Assembly: GCA_911728435.2 (NCBI GenBank)
Contig: CAJVRQ020000093.1
Coordinates: 1-64,000 of the forward strand
Source of the DNA: Apoderus coryli
Taxonomy: Eukaryota; Arthropoda; Insecta; Coleoptera; Attelabidae
Length of the DNA: 64,000 nucleotides
Direction: 5' to 3'
The notes beneath the pieces were generated by a model that saw only the letters and a program-made list of their open reading frames with translations, was not told the DNA's origin and did not search any database. Positions 25,482-38,965 of this stretch are shown here, piece after piece; positions within the stretch are counted from its first letter, which is position 1, and every line of letters begins with the position of its first letter. Position numbers and translations under genes: made by a program.

Positions 25482-28400
25482 CGCGTTTTGTTACTAAAAT
25501 TTTGTTATTTAGTATTAAACTTTTCAAATGGCTCCCAAAAAGCTGTTTTCTCACTTAGAATATAAAAGTAAATTTTATTAGTCAAAAGAAATTAGACTAA
25601 GCATAAAAAAGCAAATTAGAACGAATTAGAGCGTTTTGTTACTAAAATTTTGTTAATTAGAATTAAACTTTTCAAATGGCTCCCAAAAAGCTGTTTTCTC
25701 ACTTAGAATTTAAAAGTAAATTTTATTAGTCAAAAGAAATTAGATTAAGCATAAAAAAGCAAATTAGAACGAATTAGAGCGTTTTGTTACTAAAATTTTG
25801 TTAATTAGAATTAAACTTTTCAAATGGCTCCCAAAAAGCTGTTTTCTCACTTAGAAATTAAAAGTAAATTTTATTAGTCTAAAGAAATTAGATTAAGCAT
25901 AAAAAAGCAAATTAGAACGATTTAGCGCGTTTTGTTACTAAAATTTTGTTATTTAGAATTAAACTTTTCAAATGGCTCCCAAAAAGCTGTTTTCTCATTT
26001 AGAATTTAAAAGTAAATTTTATTAGTGAAAATAAGTTAGATTAAGCGTAAATAAGCAATTTAGAACGAATTAGCGCGTTTTGTTACTAAAATATTGATAT
26101 TTAGAATTACACGTTTCAAATGGCTCCCAAAAAGCTGTTTTCTCACTTAGAAATTAAAAGTAAATTTGATTAGTCTAGAGAAATTAGATTAAGCATAAAA
26201 AAGCAAATTAGAACGATTTAGCGCGTTTTGTTACTAAAATTTTGTTATTTAGAATTAAACTTTACAAATGGCTCCCAAAAAGCTGTTTTCTCACTTTTAA
26301 ATAAAAGTAAATTTTATTAGTCAAAAGAAATTAGATTAAGCATAAAAAAGCAAATTAGAACGAATTAGAGCGTTTTGTTACTAAAATTTTGTTATTTAGA
26401 ATTAAACTTTTCAAATGGCTCCCAAAAAGCTGTTTTCTCACTTAGAATTTAAAAGTAAATTTTATTAGTGAAAATAAGTTAGATTAAGCGTAAATAAGCA
26501 ATTTAGAACGAATTAGAGCGTTTTGTTACTAAAATATTGTTATTTAGAATTAAATGTTTCAAATGGCTCCCAAAAAGCTGTTTTCTCACTTAGAATTTAA
26601 AAGTAAATTTTATTAGTGAAAATAAGTTAGATTAAGCGTAAATAAGCAATTTAGAACGAATTAGATTAAGCGTAAAAAAGCAATTTAGAACGGATTAGCG
26701 CGTTTTGTTACTAAAATTTTGTTATTTAGAATTAAACGTTCAAATGGCTGCCAAAAAGCTGTTTTCTCACTTAGAATTTAAAAGTAAATTTTATTAGTCT
26801 AAAGAAATTAGATTAAGCATAAAAAAGCAATTAGAACGAATTAGAGCGTTTTGTTACTAAAATTTTGTTATTTAGAATTAAACTTTTCAAATGGCTGTTT
26901 CTCACTTAGAATTTAAAAGTAAATTTTATTAGTGAAAATAAGTTAGATTAAGCGTAAATAAGCAATTTAGAACGAATTAGCGCGTTTTGTTACTAAAATT
27001 TTGTTATTTAGAATTAAACGTTTCAAATGGCTCCCAAAAAGCTGTTTTCTCACTTAGAAATTAAAAGTAAATTTTATTAGTCTAAAGAAATTAGATTAAG
27101 CATAAAAAAGCAAATTAGAACGATTTAGCGCGTTTTGTTACTAAAATTTTGTTATTTAGAATTAAACTTTTCAAATGGCTCCCAAAAAGCTGTTTTCTCA
27201 CTTAGAATTTAAAAGTAAATTTTATTAGTGAAAATAAGTTAGATTAAGCGTAAATAAGCAATTTAGAACGAATTAGAGCGTTTTGTTACTAAAATTTTGT
27301 TATTTAGAATTAAACGTTCAAATGGCTCCCAAAAAGCTGTTTTCTCACTTAGAATTTAAAAGTAAATTTTATTAGTCAAAAGAAATTAGATTAAGCATAA
27401 AAAAGCAAATTAGAACGATTTAGCGCGTTTTGTTACTAAAATTTTGTTATTTAGAATTAAACTTTTCAAATGGCTCCCAAAAAGCTGTTTTCTCATTTAG
27501 AATTTAAAAGTAAATTTTATTAGTGAAAATAAGTTAGATTAAGCGTAAATAAGCAATTTAGAACGAATTAGATTAAGCGTAAATAAGCAATTTAGAACGG
27601 ATTAGCGCGTTTTGTTACTAAAATTTTGTTATTTAGAATTAAACGTTCAAATGGCTGCCAAAAAGCTGTTTTCTCACTTAGAATTTAAAAGTAAATTTTA
27701 TTAGTCTAGAGAAATTAGATTAAGCATAAAAAAGCAAATTAGAACGATTTAGCGCGTTTTGTTACTAAAATTTTGTTATTTAGAATTAAACTTTACAAAT
27801 GGCTCCCAAAATGCTGTTTTCTCACTTAGAATTTAAAAGTAAATTTTATTAGTCAAAAGAATTAGATTAAGCATAAAAAAGCAAATTAGAACGAATTAGA
27901 GCGTTTTGTTACTAAAATTTTGTTATTTAGAATTAAACTTTTCAAATGGCTCCCAAAAAGCTGTTTTCTCACTTAGAATTTAAAAGTAAATTTTATTAGT
28001 GAAAATAAGTTAGATTAAGCGTAAATAAGCAATTTAGAACGAATTAGAGCGTTTTGTTACTAAAATATTGTTATTTAGAATTAAATGTTTCAAATGGCTC
28101 CCAAAAAGCTGTTTTCTCACTTAGAATTTAAAAGTAAATTTTATTAGTGAAAATAAGTTAGATTAAGCGTAAATAAGCAATTTAGAACGAATTAGATTAA
28201 GCGTAAATAAGCAATTTAGAACGAATTAGCGCGTTTTGTTACTAAAATTTTGTTATTTAGAATTAAACGTTCAAATGGCTGCCAAAAAGCTGTTTTCTCA
28301 CTTAGAATTTAAAAGTAAATTTTATTAGTCTAAAGAAATTAGATTAAGCATAAAAAAAGCAAATTAGAACGAATTAGAGCGTTTTGTTACTAAAATTTTG

Positions 28401-29575
28401 TTATTTAGAATTAAACTTTTCAAATGGCTGTTTTCTCACTTAGAATTTAAAAGTAAATTTTATTAGTGAAAATAAGTTAGATTAAGCGTAAATAAGCAAT
28501 TTAGAACGAATTAGCGCGTTTTGTTACTAAAATTTTGTTATTTAGAATTAAACGTTTCAAATGGCTCCCAAAAAGCTGTTTTCTCACTTAGAAATTAAAA
28601 GTAAATTTTATTAGTCTAAAGAAATTAGATTAAGCATAAAAAGCAAATTAGAACGATTTAGCGCGTTTTGTTACTAAAATTTTGTTATTTAGAATTAAAC
28701 TTTTCAAATGGCTCCCAAAAAGCTGTTTTCTCACTTAGAATTTAAAAGTAAATTTTAGTAGTGAAAATAAGTTAGATTAAGCGTAAATAAGCAATTTAGA
28801 ACGAATTAGCGCGTTTTGTTACTAAAATTTTGTTATTTAGAATTAAACGTTCAAATGGCTCCCAAAAAGCTGTTTTCTCACTTAGAATTAAAAAGTAAAT
28901 TTTATTAGTCAAAAGAAATTAGTTTAAGCATAAAAAAGCAAATTAGAACGAATTAGAGCGTTTTGTTACTAAAATTTTGTTATTTAGAATTAAACTTTTC
29001 AAATGGCTCCCAAAAAGCTGTTTTCTCACTTAGAATTTAAAAGTAAATTTTATTAGTGAAAATAAGTTAGATTAAGCGTAAATAAGCAATTTAGAACGAA
29101 TTAGAGCGTTTTGTTACTAAAATATTGTTATTTAGAATTAAATGTTTCAAATGGCTCCCAAAAAGCTGTTTTCTCACTTAGAATTTAAAAGTAAATTTTA
29201 TTAGTGAAAATAAGTTAGATTAAGCGTAAATAAGCAATTTAGAACGAATTAGATTAAGCGTAAATAAGCAATTTAGAACGGATTAGCGCGTTTTGTTACT
29301 AAAATTTTGTTATTTAGAATTAAACGTTCAAATGGCTGCCAAAAAGCTGTTTTCTCACTTAAAATTTAAAAGTAAATTTTATTAGTCTAAAGAAATTAGA
29401 TTAAGCATAAAAAGCAAATTAGAACGAATTAGAGCGTTTTGTTACTAAAATTTTGTTATTTAGAATTAAACTTTTCAAATGGCTGTTTTCTCACTTAGAA
29501 TTTAAAAGTAAATTTTATTAGTGAAAATAAGTTAGATTAAGCGTAAATAAGCAATTTAGAACGAATTAGATTAAG
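25482..29575 (+). repeat. 4.1-kb higher-order block, source or copy of 32.7-37.5 kb
   Basis: Two parts match downstream sequence. 25482-26900 matches at an offset of 7220 bp (attagactaa at 25591 and 32811; the truncated tcacttttaaataaaag at 26291 and 33511). 27540-29500 matches at 7962 bp (ccaaaatgctg near 27808 and 35770; aattttagtagtg at 28751 and 36713; cacttaaaatttaaaag near 29357 and 37319). The 742-bp difference between the offsets equals five monomers inserted in the right copy at roughly 34.6-35.4 kb. Confidence 0.8.
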
Positions 29576-32500
29576 CGTAAATAATCAATTTAGAACGATT
29601 TAGCGCGTTTTGTTACTAAATTTTTGTTATTTAGTATTAAACTTTTCAAATGGCTCCCAAAAAGCTGTTTTCTCACTTAGAATATAAAAGTAAATTTTAT
29701 TAGTCAAAAGAAATTAGATTAAGCATAAAAAAGCAAATTAGAACGAATTAGAGCGTTTTGTTACTAAAATTTTGTTATTTAGAATTAAACTTTTCAAATG
29801 GCTCTCAAAAAGCTGTTTTCTCACTTAGAATTTAAAAGTAAATTTTATTAGTCAAAAGAAATTAGATTAAGCATAAAAAAGCAAATTAGAACGAATTAGA
29901 GCGTTTTGTTACTAAAATTTTGTTAATTAGAATTAAACTTTTCAAATGGCTCCCAAAAAGCTGTTTTCTAACTTAGAAATTAAAAGTAAATTTTATTAGT
30001 CTAAAGAAATTAGATTAAGCATAAAAAAGCAAATTAGAACGATTTAGCGCGTTTTTTTTACTAAAATTTTGTTATTTAGAATTAAACTTTTCAAATGGCT
30101 CCCAAAAAGCTGTTTTCTCACTTAGAATTTAAAAGTACATTTTATTAGTCAAAAGGAATTAGATTAAGCATAAAAAAGCAAATTAGAACGAATTAGAGCG
30201 TTTTGTTACTAAAATTTTGTTATTTAGAATTAAACTTTTCAAATGGCTCCCAAAAAGCTGTTTTCTCACTTAGAATTTAAAAGTAAATTTTATTAGTCAA
30301 AATATGTTAGATTATGCGTAAATAATCAATTTAGAACGATTTAGCGCGTTTTTGTTACTAAATTTTTGTTATTTAGTATTAAACTTTTCAAATGGCTCCC
30401 AAAAAGCTGTTTTCTCACTTAGAATATAAAAGTAAATTTTATTAGTCAAAAGAAATTAGATTAAGCATAAAAAAGCAAATTAGAACGAATTAGAGCGTTT
30501 TGTTACTAAAATTTTGTTAATTAGAATTAAACTTTTCAAATGGCTCCCAAAATGCTGTTTTCTCACTTAGAATTTAAAAGTAAATTTTATTAGTCAAAAG
30601 AAATTAGATTAAGCATAAAAAAGCAAATTAGAAAGAATTAGAGCGTTTAGTTACTAAAATTTTGTTAATTAGAATTAAACTTTTCAAATGGCTCCCAAAA
30701 AGCTGTTTTCTCACTTAGAATTTAAAAGTAAATTTTATTAGTCAAAAGGAATTAGATTAAGCATAAAAAAGCAAATTAGAACGAATTAGAGCGTTTTGTT
30801 ACTAAAATTTTGTTATTTAGAATTAAACTTTTCAAATTTCAATTTAGAACGATTTAGCGCGTTTTGTTACTAAATTTTTGTTATTTAGAATTAAACTTTT
30901 CAAATGGCTCCCAAAAAGCTGTTTTCTCACTTAGAATATAAAAGTAAATTTTATTAGTCAAAAGAAATTAGACTAAGCATAAAAAAGCAAATTAGAACGA
31001 ATTAGAGCGTTTTGTTACTAAAATTTTGTTAATTAGAATTAAACTTTTCAAATGGCTCCCAAAAAGCTGTTTTCTCACTTAGAATTTAAAAGTAAATTTT
31101 ATTAGTCAAAAGAAATTAGATTAAGCATAAAAAAGCAAATTAGAACGAATTAGAGCGTTTTGTTACTAAAATTTTGTTAATTAGAATTAAACTTTTCAAA
31201 TGGCTCCCAAAAAGCTGTTTTCTAACTTAGAAATTAAAAGTAAATTTTATTAGTCTAAAGAAATTAGATTAAGCATAAAAAAGCAAATTAGAACGATTTA
31301 GCGCGTTTTTTTACTAAAATTTTGTTATTTAGAATTAAACTTTTCAAATGGCTCCCAAAAAGCTGTTTTCTCACTTAGAATTTAAAAGTAAATTTTATTA
31401 GTCAAAAGAAATTAGATTAAGCATAAAAAAGCAAATTAGAACGAATTAGAGCGTTTTGTTACTAAAATTTTGTTATTTAGAATTAAACTTTTCAAATGGC
31501 TCCCAAAAAGCTGTTTTCTCACTTAGAATTTAAAAGTAAATTTTATTAGTCAAAATATGTTAGATTATGCGTAAATAATCAATTTAGAACGATTTAGCGC
31601 GTTTTGTTACTAAATTTTTGTTATTTAGTATTAAACTTTTCAAATGGCTCCCAAAAAGCTGTTTTCTCACTTAGAATATAAAAGTAAATTTTATTAGTCA
31701 AAAGAAATTAGATTAAGCATAAAAAAGCAAATTAGAACGAATTAGAGCGTTTTGTTACTAAAATTTTGTTAATTAGAATTAAACTTTTCAAATGGCTCCC
31801 AAAAAGCTGTTTTCTAACTTAGAAATTAAAAGTAAATTTTATTAGTCTAAAGAAATTAGATTAAGCATAAAAAAGCAAATTAGAACGATTTAGCGCGTTT
31901 TTTTACTAAAATTTTGTTATTTAGAATTAAACTTTTCAAATGGCTCCCAAAAAGCTGTTTTCTCACTTAGAATTTAAAAGTAAATTTTATTAGTCAAAAG
32001 GAATTAGATTAAGCATAAAAAAGCAAATTAGAACGAATTAGAGCGTTTTGTTACTAAAATTTTGTTATTTAGAATTAAACTTTTCAAATGGCTCCCAAAA
32101 AGCTGTTTTCTCACTTAGAATTTAAAAGTAAATTTTATTAGTCAAAATATGTTAGATTATGCGTAAATAATCAATTTAGAACGATTTAGCGCGTTTTGTT
32201 ACTAAATTTTTGTTATTTAGTATTAAACTTTTCAAATGGCTCCCAAAAAGCTGTTTTCTCACTTAGAATATAAAAGTAAATTTTATTAGTCAAAAGAAAT
32301 TAGATTAAGCATAAAAAAGCAAATTAGAACGAATTAGAGCGTTTTGTTACTAAAATTTTGTTAATTAGAATTAAACTTTTCAAATGGCTCCCAAAAAGCT
32401 GTTTTCTCACTTAGAATTTAAAAGTAAATTTTATTAGTCAAAAGAAATTAGATTAAGCATAAAAAAGCAAATTAGAAAGAATTAGAGCGTTTAGTTACTA

Positions 32501-35500
32501 AAATTTTGTTAATTAGAATTAAACTTTTCAAATGGCTCCCAAAAAGCTGTTTTCTCACTTAGAATTTAAAAGTAAATTTTATTAGTCAAAAGGAATTAGA
32601 TTAAGCATAAAAAAGCAAATTAGAACGAATTAGAGCGTTTTGTTACTAAAATTTTGTTATTTAGAATTAAACTTTTCAAATTTCAATTTAGAACGATTTA
32701 GCGCGTTTTGTTACTAAATTTTTGTTATTTAGTATTAAACTTTTCAAATGGCTCCCAAAAAGCTGTTTTCTCACTTAGAATATAAAAGTAAATTTTATTA
32801 GTCAAAAGAAATTAGACTAAGCATAAAAAAGCAAATTAGAACGAATTAGAGCGTTTTGTTACTAAAATTTTGTTAATTAGAATTAAACTTTTCAAATGGC
32901 TCCCAAAAAGCTGTTTTCTCACTTAGAATTTAAAAGTAAATTTTATTAGTCAAAAGAAATTAGATTAAGCATAAAAAAGCAAATTAGAACGAATTAGAGC
33001 GTTTTGTTACTAAAATTTTGTTAATTAGAATTAAACTTTTCAAATGGCTCCCAAAAAGCTGTTTTCTCACTTAGAAATTAAAAGTAAATTTTATTAGTCT
33101 AAAGAAATTAGATTAAGCATAAAAAAGCAAATTAGAACGATTTAGCGCGTTTTGTTACTAAAATTTTGTTATTTAGAATTAAACTTTTCAAATGGCTCCC
33201 AAAAAGCTGTTTTCTCATTTAGAATTTAAAAGTAAATTTTATTAGTGAAAATAAGTTAGATTAAGCGTAAATAAGCAATTTAGAACGAATTAGCGCGTTT
33301 TGTTACTAAAATATTGATATTTAGAATTACACGTTTCAAATGGCTCCCAAAAAGCTGTTTTCTCACTTAGAAATTAAAAGTAAATTTGATTAGTCTAGAG
33401 AAATTAGATTAAGCATAAAAAAGCAAATTAGAACGATTTAGCGCGTTTTGTTACTAAAATTTTGTTATTTAGAATTAAACTTTACAAATGGCTCCCAAAA
33501 AGCTGTTTTCTCACTTTTAAATAAAAGTAAATTTTATTAGTCAAAAGAAATTAGATTAAGCATAAAAAAGCAAATTAGAACGAATTAGAGCGTTTTGTTA
33601 CTAAAATTTTGTTATTTAGAATTAAACTTTTCAAATGGCTCCCAAAAAGCTGTTTTCTCACTTAGAATTTAAAAGTAAATTTTATTAGTGAAAATAAGTT
33701 AGATTAAGCGTAAATAAGCAATTTAGAACGAATTAGAGCGTTTTATTACTAAAATATTGTTATTTAGAATTAAATGTTTCAAATGGCTCCCAAAAAGCTG
33801 TTTTCTCACTTAGAATTTAAAAGTAAATTTTATTAGTGAAAATAAGTTAGATTAAGCGTAAATAAGCAATTTAGAACGAATTAGATTAAGCGTAAATAAG
33901 CAATTTAGAACGGATTAGCGCGTTTTGTTACTAAAATTTTGTTATTTAGAATTAAACGTTCAAATGGCTGCCAAAAAGCTGTTTTCTCACTTAGAATTTA
34001 AAAGTAAATTTTATTAGTCTAAAGAAATTAGATTAAGCATAAAAAAGCAAATTAGAACGAATTAGAGCGTTTTGTTACTAAAATTTTGTTATTTAGAATT
34101 AAACTTTTCAAATGGCTGTTTTCTCACTTAGAATTTAAAAGTAAATTTTATTAGTGAAAATAAGTTAGATTAAGCGTAAATAAGCAATTTAGAACGAATT
34201 AGCGCGTTTTGTTACTAAAATTTTGTTATTTAGAATTAAACGTTTCAAATGGCTCCCAAAAAGCTGTTTTCTCACTTAGAAATTAAAAGTAAATTTTATT
34301 AGTCTAAAGAAATTAGATTAAGCATAAAAAAGCAAATTAGAACGATTTAGCGCGTTTTGTTACTAAAATTTTGTTATTTAGAATTAAACTTTTCAAATGG
34401 CTCCCAAAAAGCTGTTTTCTCACTTAGAATTTAAAAGTAAATTTTATTAGTGAAAATAAGTTAGATTAAGCGTAAATAAGCAATTTAGAACGAATTAGAG
34501 CGTTTTGTTACTAAAATTTTGTTATTTAGAATTAAACGTTCAAATGGCTCCCAAAAAGCTGTTTTCTCACTTAGAATTTAAAAGTAAATTTTATTAGTCA
34601 AAAGAAATTAGATTAAGCATAAAAAAGCAAATTAGAAAGAATTAGAGCGTTTAGTTACTAAAATTTTGTTAATTAGAATTAAACTTTTCAAATGGCTCCC
34701 AAAAAGCTGTTTTCTCACTTAGAATTTAAAAGTAAATTTTATTAGTCAAAAGGAATTAGATTAAGCATAAAAAAGCAAATTAGAACGAATTAGAGCGTTT
34801 TGTTACTAAAATTTTGTTATTTAGAATTAAACTTTTCAAATGGCTCCCAAAAAGCTGTTTTCTCACTTAGAATTTAAAAGTAAATTTTATTAGTGAAAAT
34901 ATGTTAGATTATGCGTAAATAATCAATTTAGAACGATTTAGCGCGTTTTGTTACTAAATTTTTGTTATTTAGTATTAAACTTTTCAAATGGCTCCCAAAA
35001 AGCTGTTTTCTCACTTAGAATATAAAAGTAAATTTTATTAGTCAAAAGAAATTAGATTAAGCATAAAAAAGCAAATTAGAACGAATTAGAGCGTTTTGTT
35101 ACTAAAATTTTGTTAATTAGAATTAAACTTTTCAAATGGCTCCCAAAAAGCTGTTTTCTCACTTAGAATTTAAAAGTAAATTTTATTAGTCAAAAGAAAT
35201 TAGATTAAGCATAAAAAAGCAAATTAGAACGAATTAGAGCGTTTTGTTACTAAAATTTTGTTAATTAGAATTAAACTTTTCAAATGGCTCCCAAAAAGCT
35301 GTTTTCTCACTTAGAAATTAAAAGTAAATTTTATTAGTCTAAAGAAATTAGATTAAGCATAAAAAAGCAAATTAGAACGATTTAGCGCGTTTTGTTACTA
35401 AAATTTTGTTATTTAGAATTAAACTTTTCAAATGGCTCCCAAAAAGCTGTTTTCTCATTTAGAATTTAAAAGTAAATTTTATTAGTGAAAATAAGTTAGA

Positions 35501-36173
35501 TTAAGCGTAAATAAGCAATTTAGAACGAATTAGATTAAGCGTAAATAAGCAATTTAGAACGGATTAGCGCGTTTTGTTACTAAAATTTTGTTATTTAGAA
35601 TTAAACGTTCAAATGGCTGCCAAAAAGCTGTTTTCTCACTTAGAATTTAAAAGTAAATTTTATTAGTCTAGAGAAATTAGATTAAGCATAAAAAAGCAAA
35701 TTAGAACGATTTAGCGCGTTTTGTTACTAAAATTTTGTTATTTAGAATTAAACTTTACAAATGGCTCCCAAAATGCTGTTTTCTCACTTAGAATTTAAAA
35801 GTAAATTTTATTAGTCAAAAGAAATTAGATTAAGCATAAAAAAGCAAATTAGAACGAATTAGAGCGTTTTGTTACTAAAATTTTGTTATTTAGAATTAAA
35901 CTTTTCAAATGGCTCCCAAAAAGCTGTTTTCTCACTTAGAATTTAAAAGTAAATTTTATTAGTGAAAATAAGTTAGATTAAGCGTAAATAAGCAATTTAG
36001 AACGAATTAGAGCGTTTTGTTACTAAAATATTGTTATTTAGAATTAAATGTTTCAAATGGCTCCCAAAAAGCTGTTTTCTCACTTAGAATTTAAAAGTAA
36101 ATTTTATTAGTGAAAATAAGTTAGATTAAGCGTAAATAAGCAATTTAGAACGAATTAGATTAAGCGTAAATAA

Positions 36174-38965
36174 GCAATTTAGAACGGATTAGCGCGTTTT
36201 GTTACTAAAATTTTGTTATTTAGAATTAAACGTTCAAATGGCTGCCAAAAAGCTGTTTTCTCACTTAGAATTTAAAAGTAAATTTTATTAGTCTAAAGAA
36301 ATTAGATTAAGCATAAAAAAGCAAATTAGAACGAATTAGAGCGTTTTGTTACTAAAATTTGGTTATTTAGAATTAAACTTTTCAAATGGCTGTTTTCTCA
36401 CTTAGAATTTAAAAGTAAATTTTATTAGTGAAAATAAGTTAGATTAAGCGTAAATAAGCAATTTAGAACGAATTAGCGCGTTTTGTTACTAAAATTTTGT
36501 TATTTAGAATTAAACGTTTCAAATGGCTCCCAAAAAGCTGTTTTCTCACTTAGAAATTAAAAGTAAATTTTATTAGTCTAAAGAAATTAGATTAAGCATA
36601 AAAAGCAAATTAGAACGATTTAGCGCGTTTTGTTACTAAAATTTTGTTATTTAGAATTAAACTTTTCAAATGGCTCCCAAAAAGCTGTTTTCTCACTTAG
36701 AATTTAAAAGTAAATTTTAGTAGTGAAAATAAGTTAGATTAAGCGTAAATAAGCAATTTAGAACGAATTAGAGCGTTTTGTTACTAAAATTTTGTTATTT
36801 AGAATTAAACGTTCAAATGGCTCCCAAAAAGCTGTTTTCTCACTTAGAATTAAAAAGTAAATTTTATTAGTCAAAAGAAATTAGTTTAAGCATAAAAAAG
36901 CAAATTAGAACGAATTAGAGCGTTTTGTTACTAAAATTTTGTTATTTAGAATTAAACTTTTCAAATGGCTCCCAAAAAGCTGTTTTCTCACTTAGAATTT
37001 AAAAGTAAATTTTATTAGTGAAAATAAGTTAGATTAAGCGTAAATAAGCAATTTAGAACGAATTAGAGCGTTTTGTTACTAAAATATTGTTATTTAGAAT
37101 TAAATGTTTCAAATGGCTCCCAAAAAGCTGTTTTCTCACTTAGAATTTAAAAGTAAATTTTATTAGTGAAAATAAGTTAGATTAAGCGTAAATAAGCAAT
37201 TTAGAACGAATTAGATTAAGCGTAAATAAGCAATTTAGAACGGATTAGCGCGTTTTGTTACTAAAATTTTGTTATTTAGAATTAAACGTTCAAATGGCTG
37301 CTAAAAAGCTGTTTTCTCACTTAAAATTTAAAAGTAAATTTTATTAGTCTAAAGAAATTAGATTAAGCATAAAAAAGCAAATTAGAACGAATTAGAGCGT
37401 TTTGTTACTAAAATTTTGTTATTTAGAATTAAACTTTTCAAATGGCTGTTTTCTCACTTAGAATTTAAAAGTAAATTTTATTAGTGAAAATAAGTTAGAT
37501 TAAGCGTAAATAAGCAATTTAGAACGAATGGCTCCCAAAAAGCTGTTTTCTCACTTAGAATATAAAAGTAAATTTTATTAGTCAAAAGAAATTAGATTAA
37601 GCATAAAAAAGCAATTTAGAACGGATTAGCGCGTTTTGTTACTAAAATTTTGTTATTTAGAATTAAACGTTCAAATGGCTGCCAAAAAGCTGTTTTCTCA
37701 CTTAGAATTTAAAAGTAAATTTTATTAGTCTAAAGAAATTAGATTAAGCATAAAAAAGCAAATTAGAACGAATTAGAGCGTTTTGTTACTAAAATTTGGT
37801 TATTTAGAATTAAACTTTTCAAATGGCTGTTTTCTCACTTAGAATTTAAAAGTAAATTTTATTAGTGAAAATAAGTTAGATTAAGCGTAAATAAGCAATT
37901 TAGAACGAATTAGCGCGTTTTGTTACTAAAATTTTGTTATTTAGAATTAAACGTTTCAAATGGCTCCCAAAAAGCTGTTTTCTCACTTAGAAATTAAAAG
38001 TAAATTTTATTAGTCTAAAGAAATTAGATTAAGCATAAAAAGCAAATTAGAACGATTTAGCGCGTTTTGTTACTAAAATTTTGTTATTTAGAATTAAACT
38101 TTTCAAATGGCTCCCAAAAAGCTGTTTTCTCACTTAGAATTTAAAAGTAAATTTTAGTAGTGAAAATAAGTTAGATTAAGCGTAAATAAGCAATTTAGAA
38201 CGAATTAGAGCGTTTTGTTACTAAAATTTTGTTATTTAGAATTAAACGTTCAAATGGCTCCCAAAAAGCTGTTTTCTCACTTAGAATTAAAAAGTAAATT
38301 TTATTAGTCAAAAGAAATTAGTTTAAGCATAAAAAAGCAAATTAGAACGAATTAAAGCGTTTTGTTACTAAAATTTTGTTATTTAGAATTAAACTTTTCA
38401 AATGGCTCCCAAAAAGCTGTTTTCTCACTTAGAATTTAAAAGTAAATTTTATTAGTGAAAATAAGTTAGATTAAGCGTAAATAAGCAATTTAGAACGAAT
38501 TAGAGCGTTTTGTTACTAAAATATTGTTATTTAGAATTAAATGTTTCAAATGGCTCCCAAAAAGCTGTTTTCTCACTTAGAATTTAAAAGTAAATTTTAT
38601 TAGTGAAAATAAGTTAGATTAAGCGTAAATAAGCAATTTAGAACGAATTAGATTAAGCGTAAATAAGCAATTTAGAACGGATTAGCGCGTTTTGTTACTA
38701 AAATTTTGTTATTTAGAATTAAACGTTCAAATGGCTGCTAAAAAGCTGTTTTCTCACTTAAAATTTAAAAGTAAATTTTATTAGTCTAAAGAAATTAGAT
38801 TAAGCATAAAAAAGCAAATTAGAACGAATTAGAGCGTTTTGTTACTAAAATTTTGTTATTTAGAATTAAACTTTTCAAATGGCTGTTTTCTCACTTAGAA
38901 TTTAAAAGTAAATTTTATTAGTGAAAATAAGTTAGATTAAGCGTAAATAAGCAATTTAGAACGAA
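36174..38965 (+). repeat. 1437-bp offset tandem duplication
   Basis: 36174-37528 reappears at 37611-38965 in exact register. Marks are actaaaatttggttattt (ggtt at 36361 and 37798), aattttagtagtg and cacttaaaatttaaaag. Both copies end at the same aberrant junction, gaacgaatggctccc (tggct at 37529 and 38966), where a monomer jumps from its 3' third into the ggctccc core of another. Confidence 0.85.
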
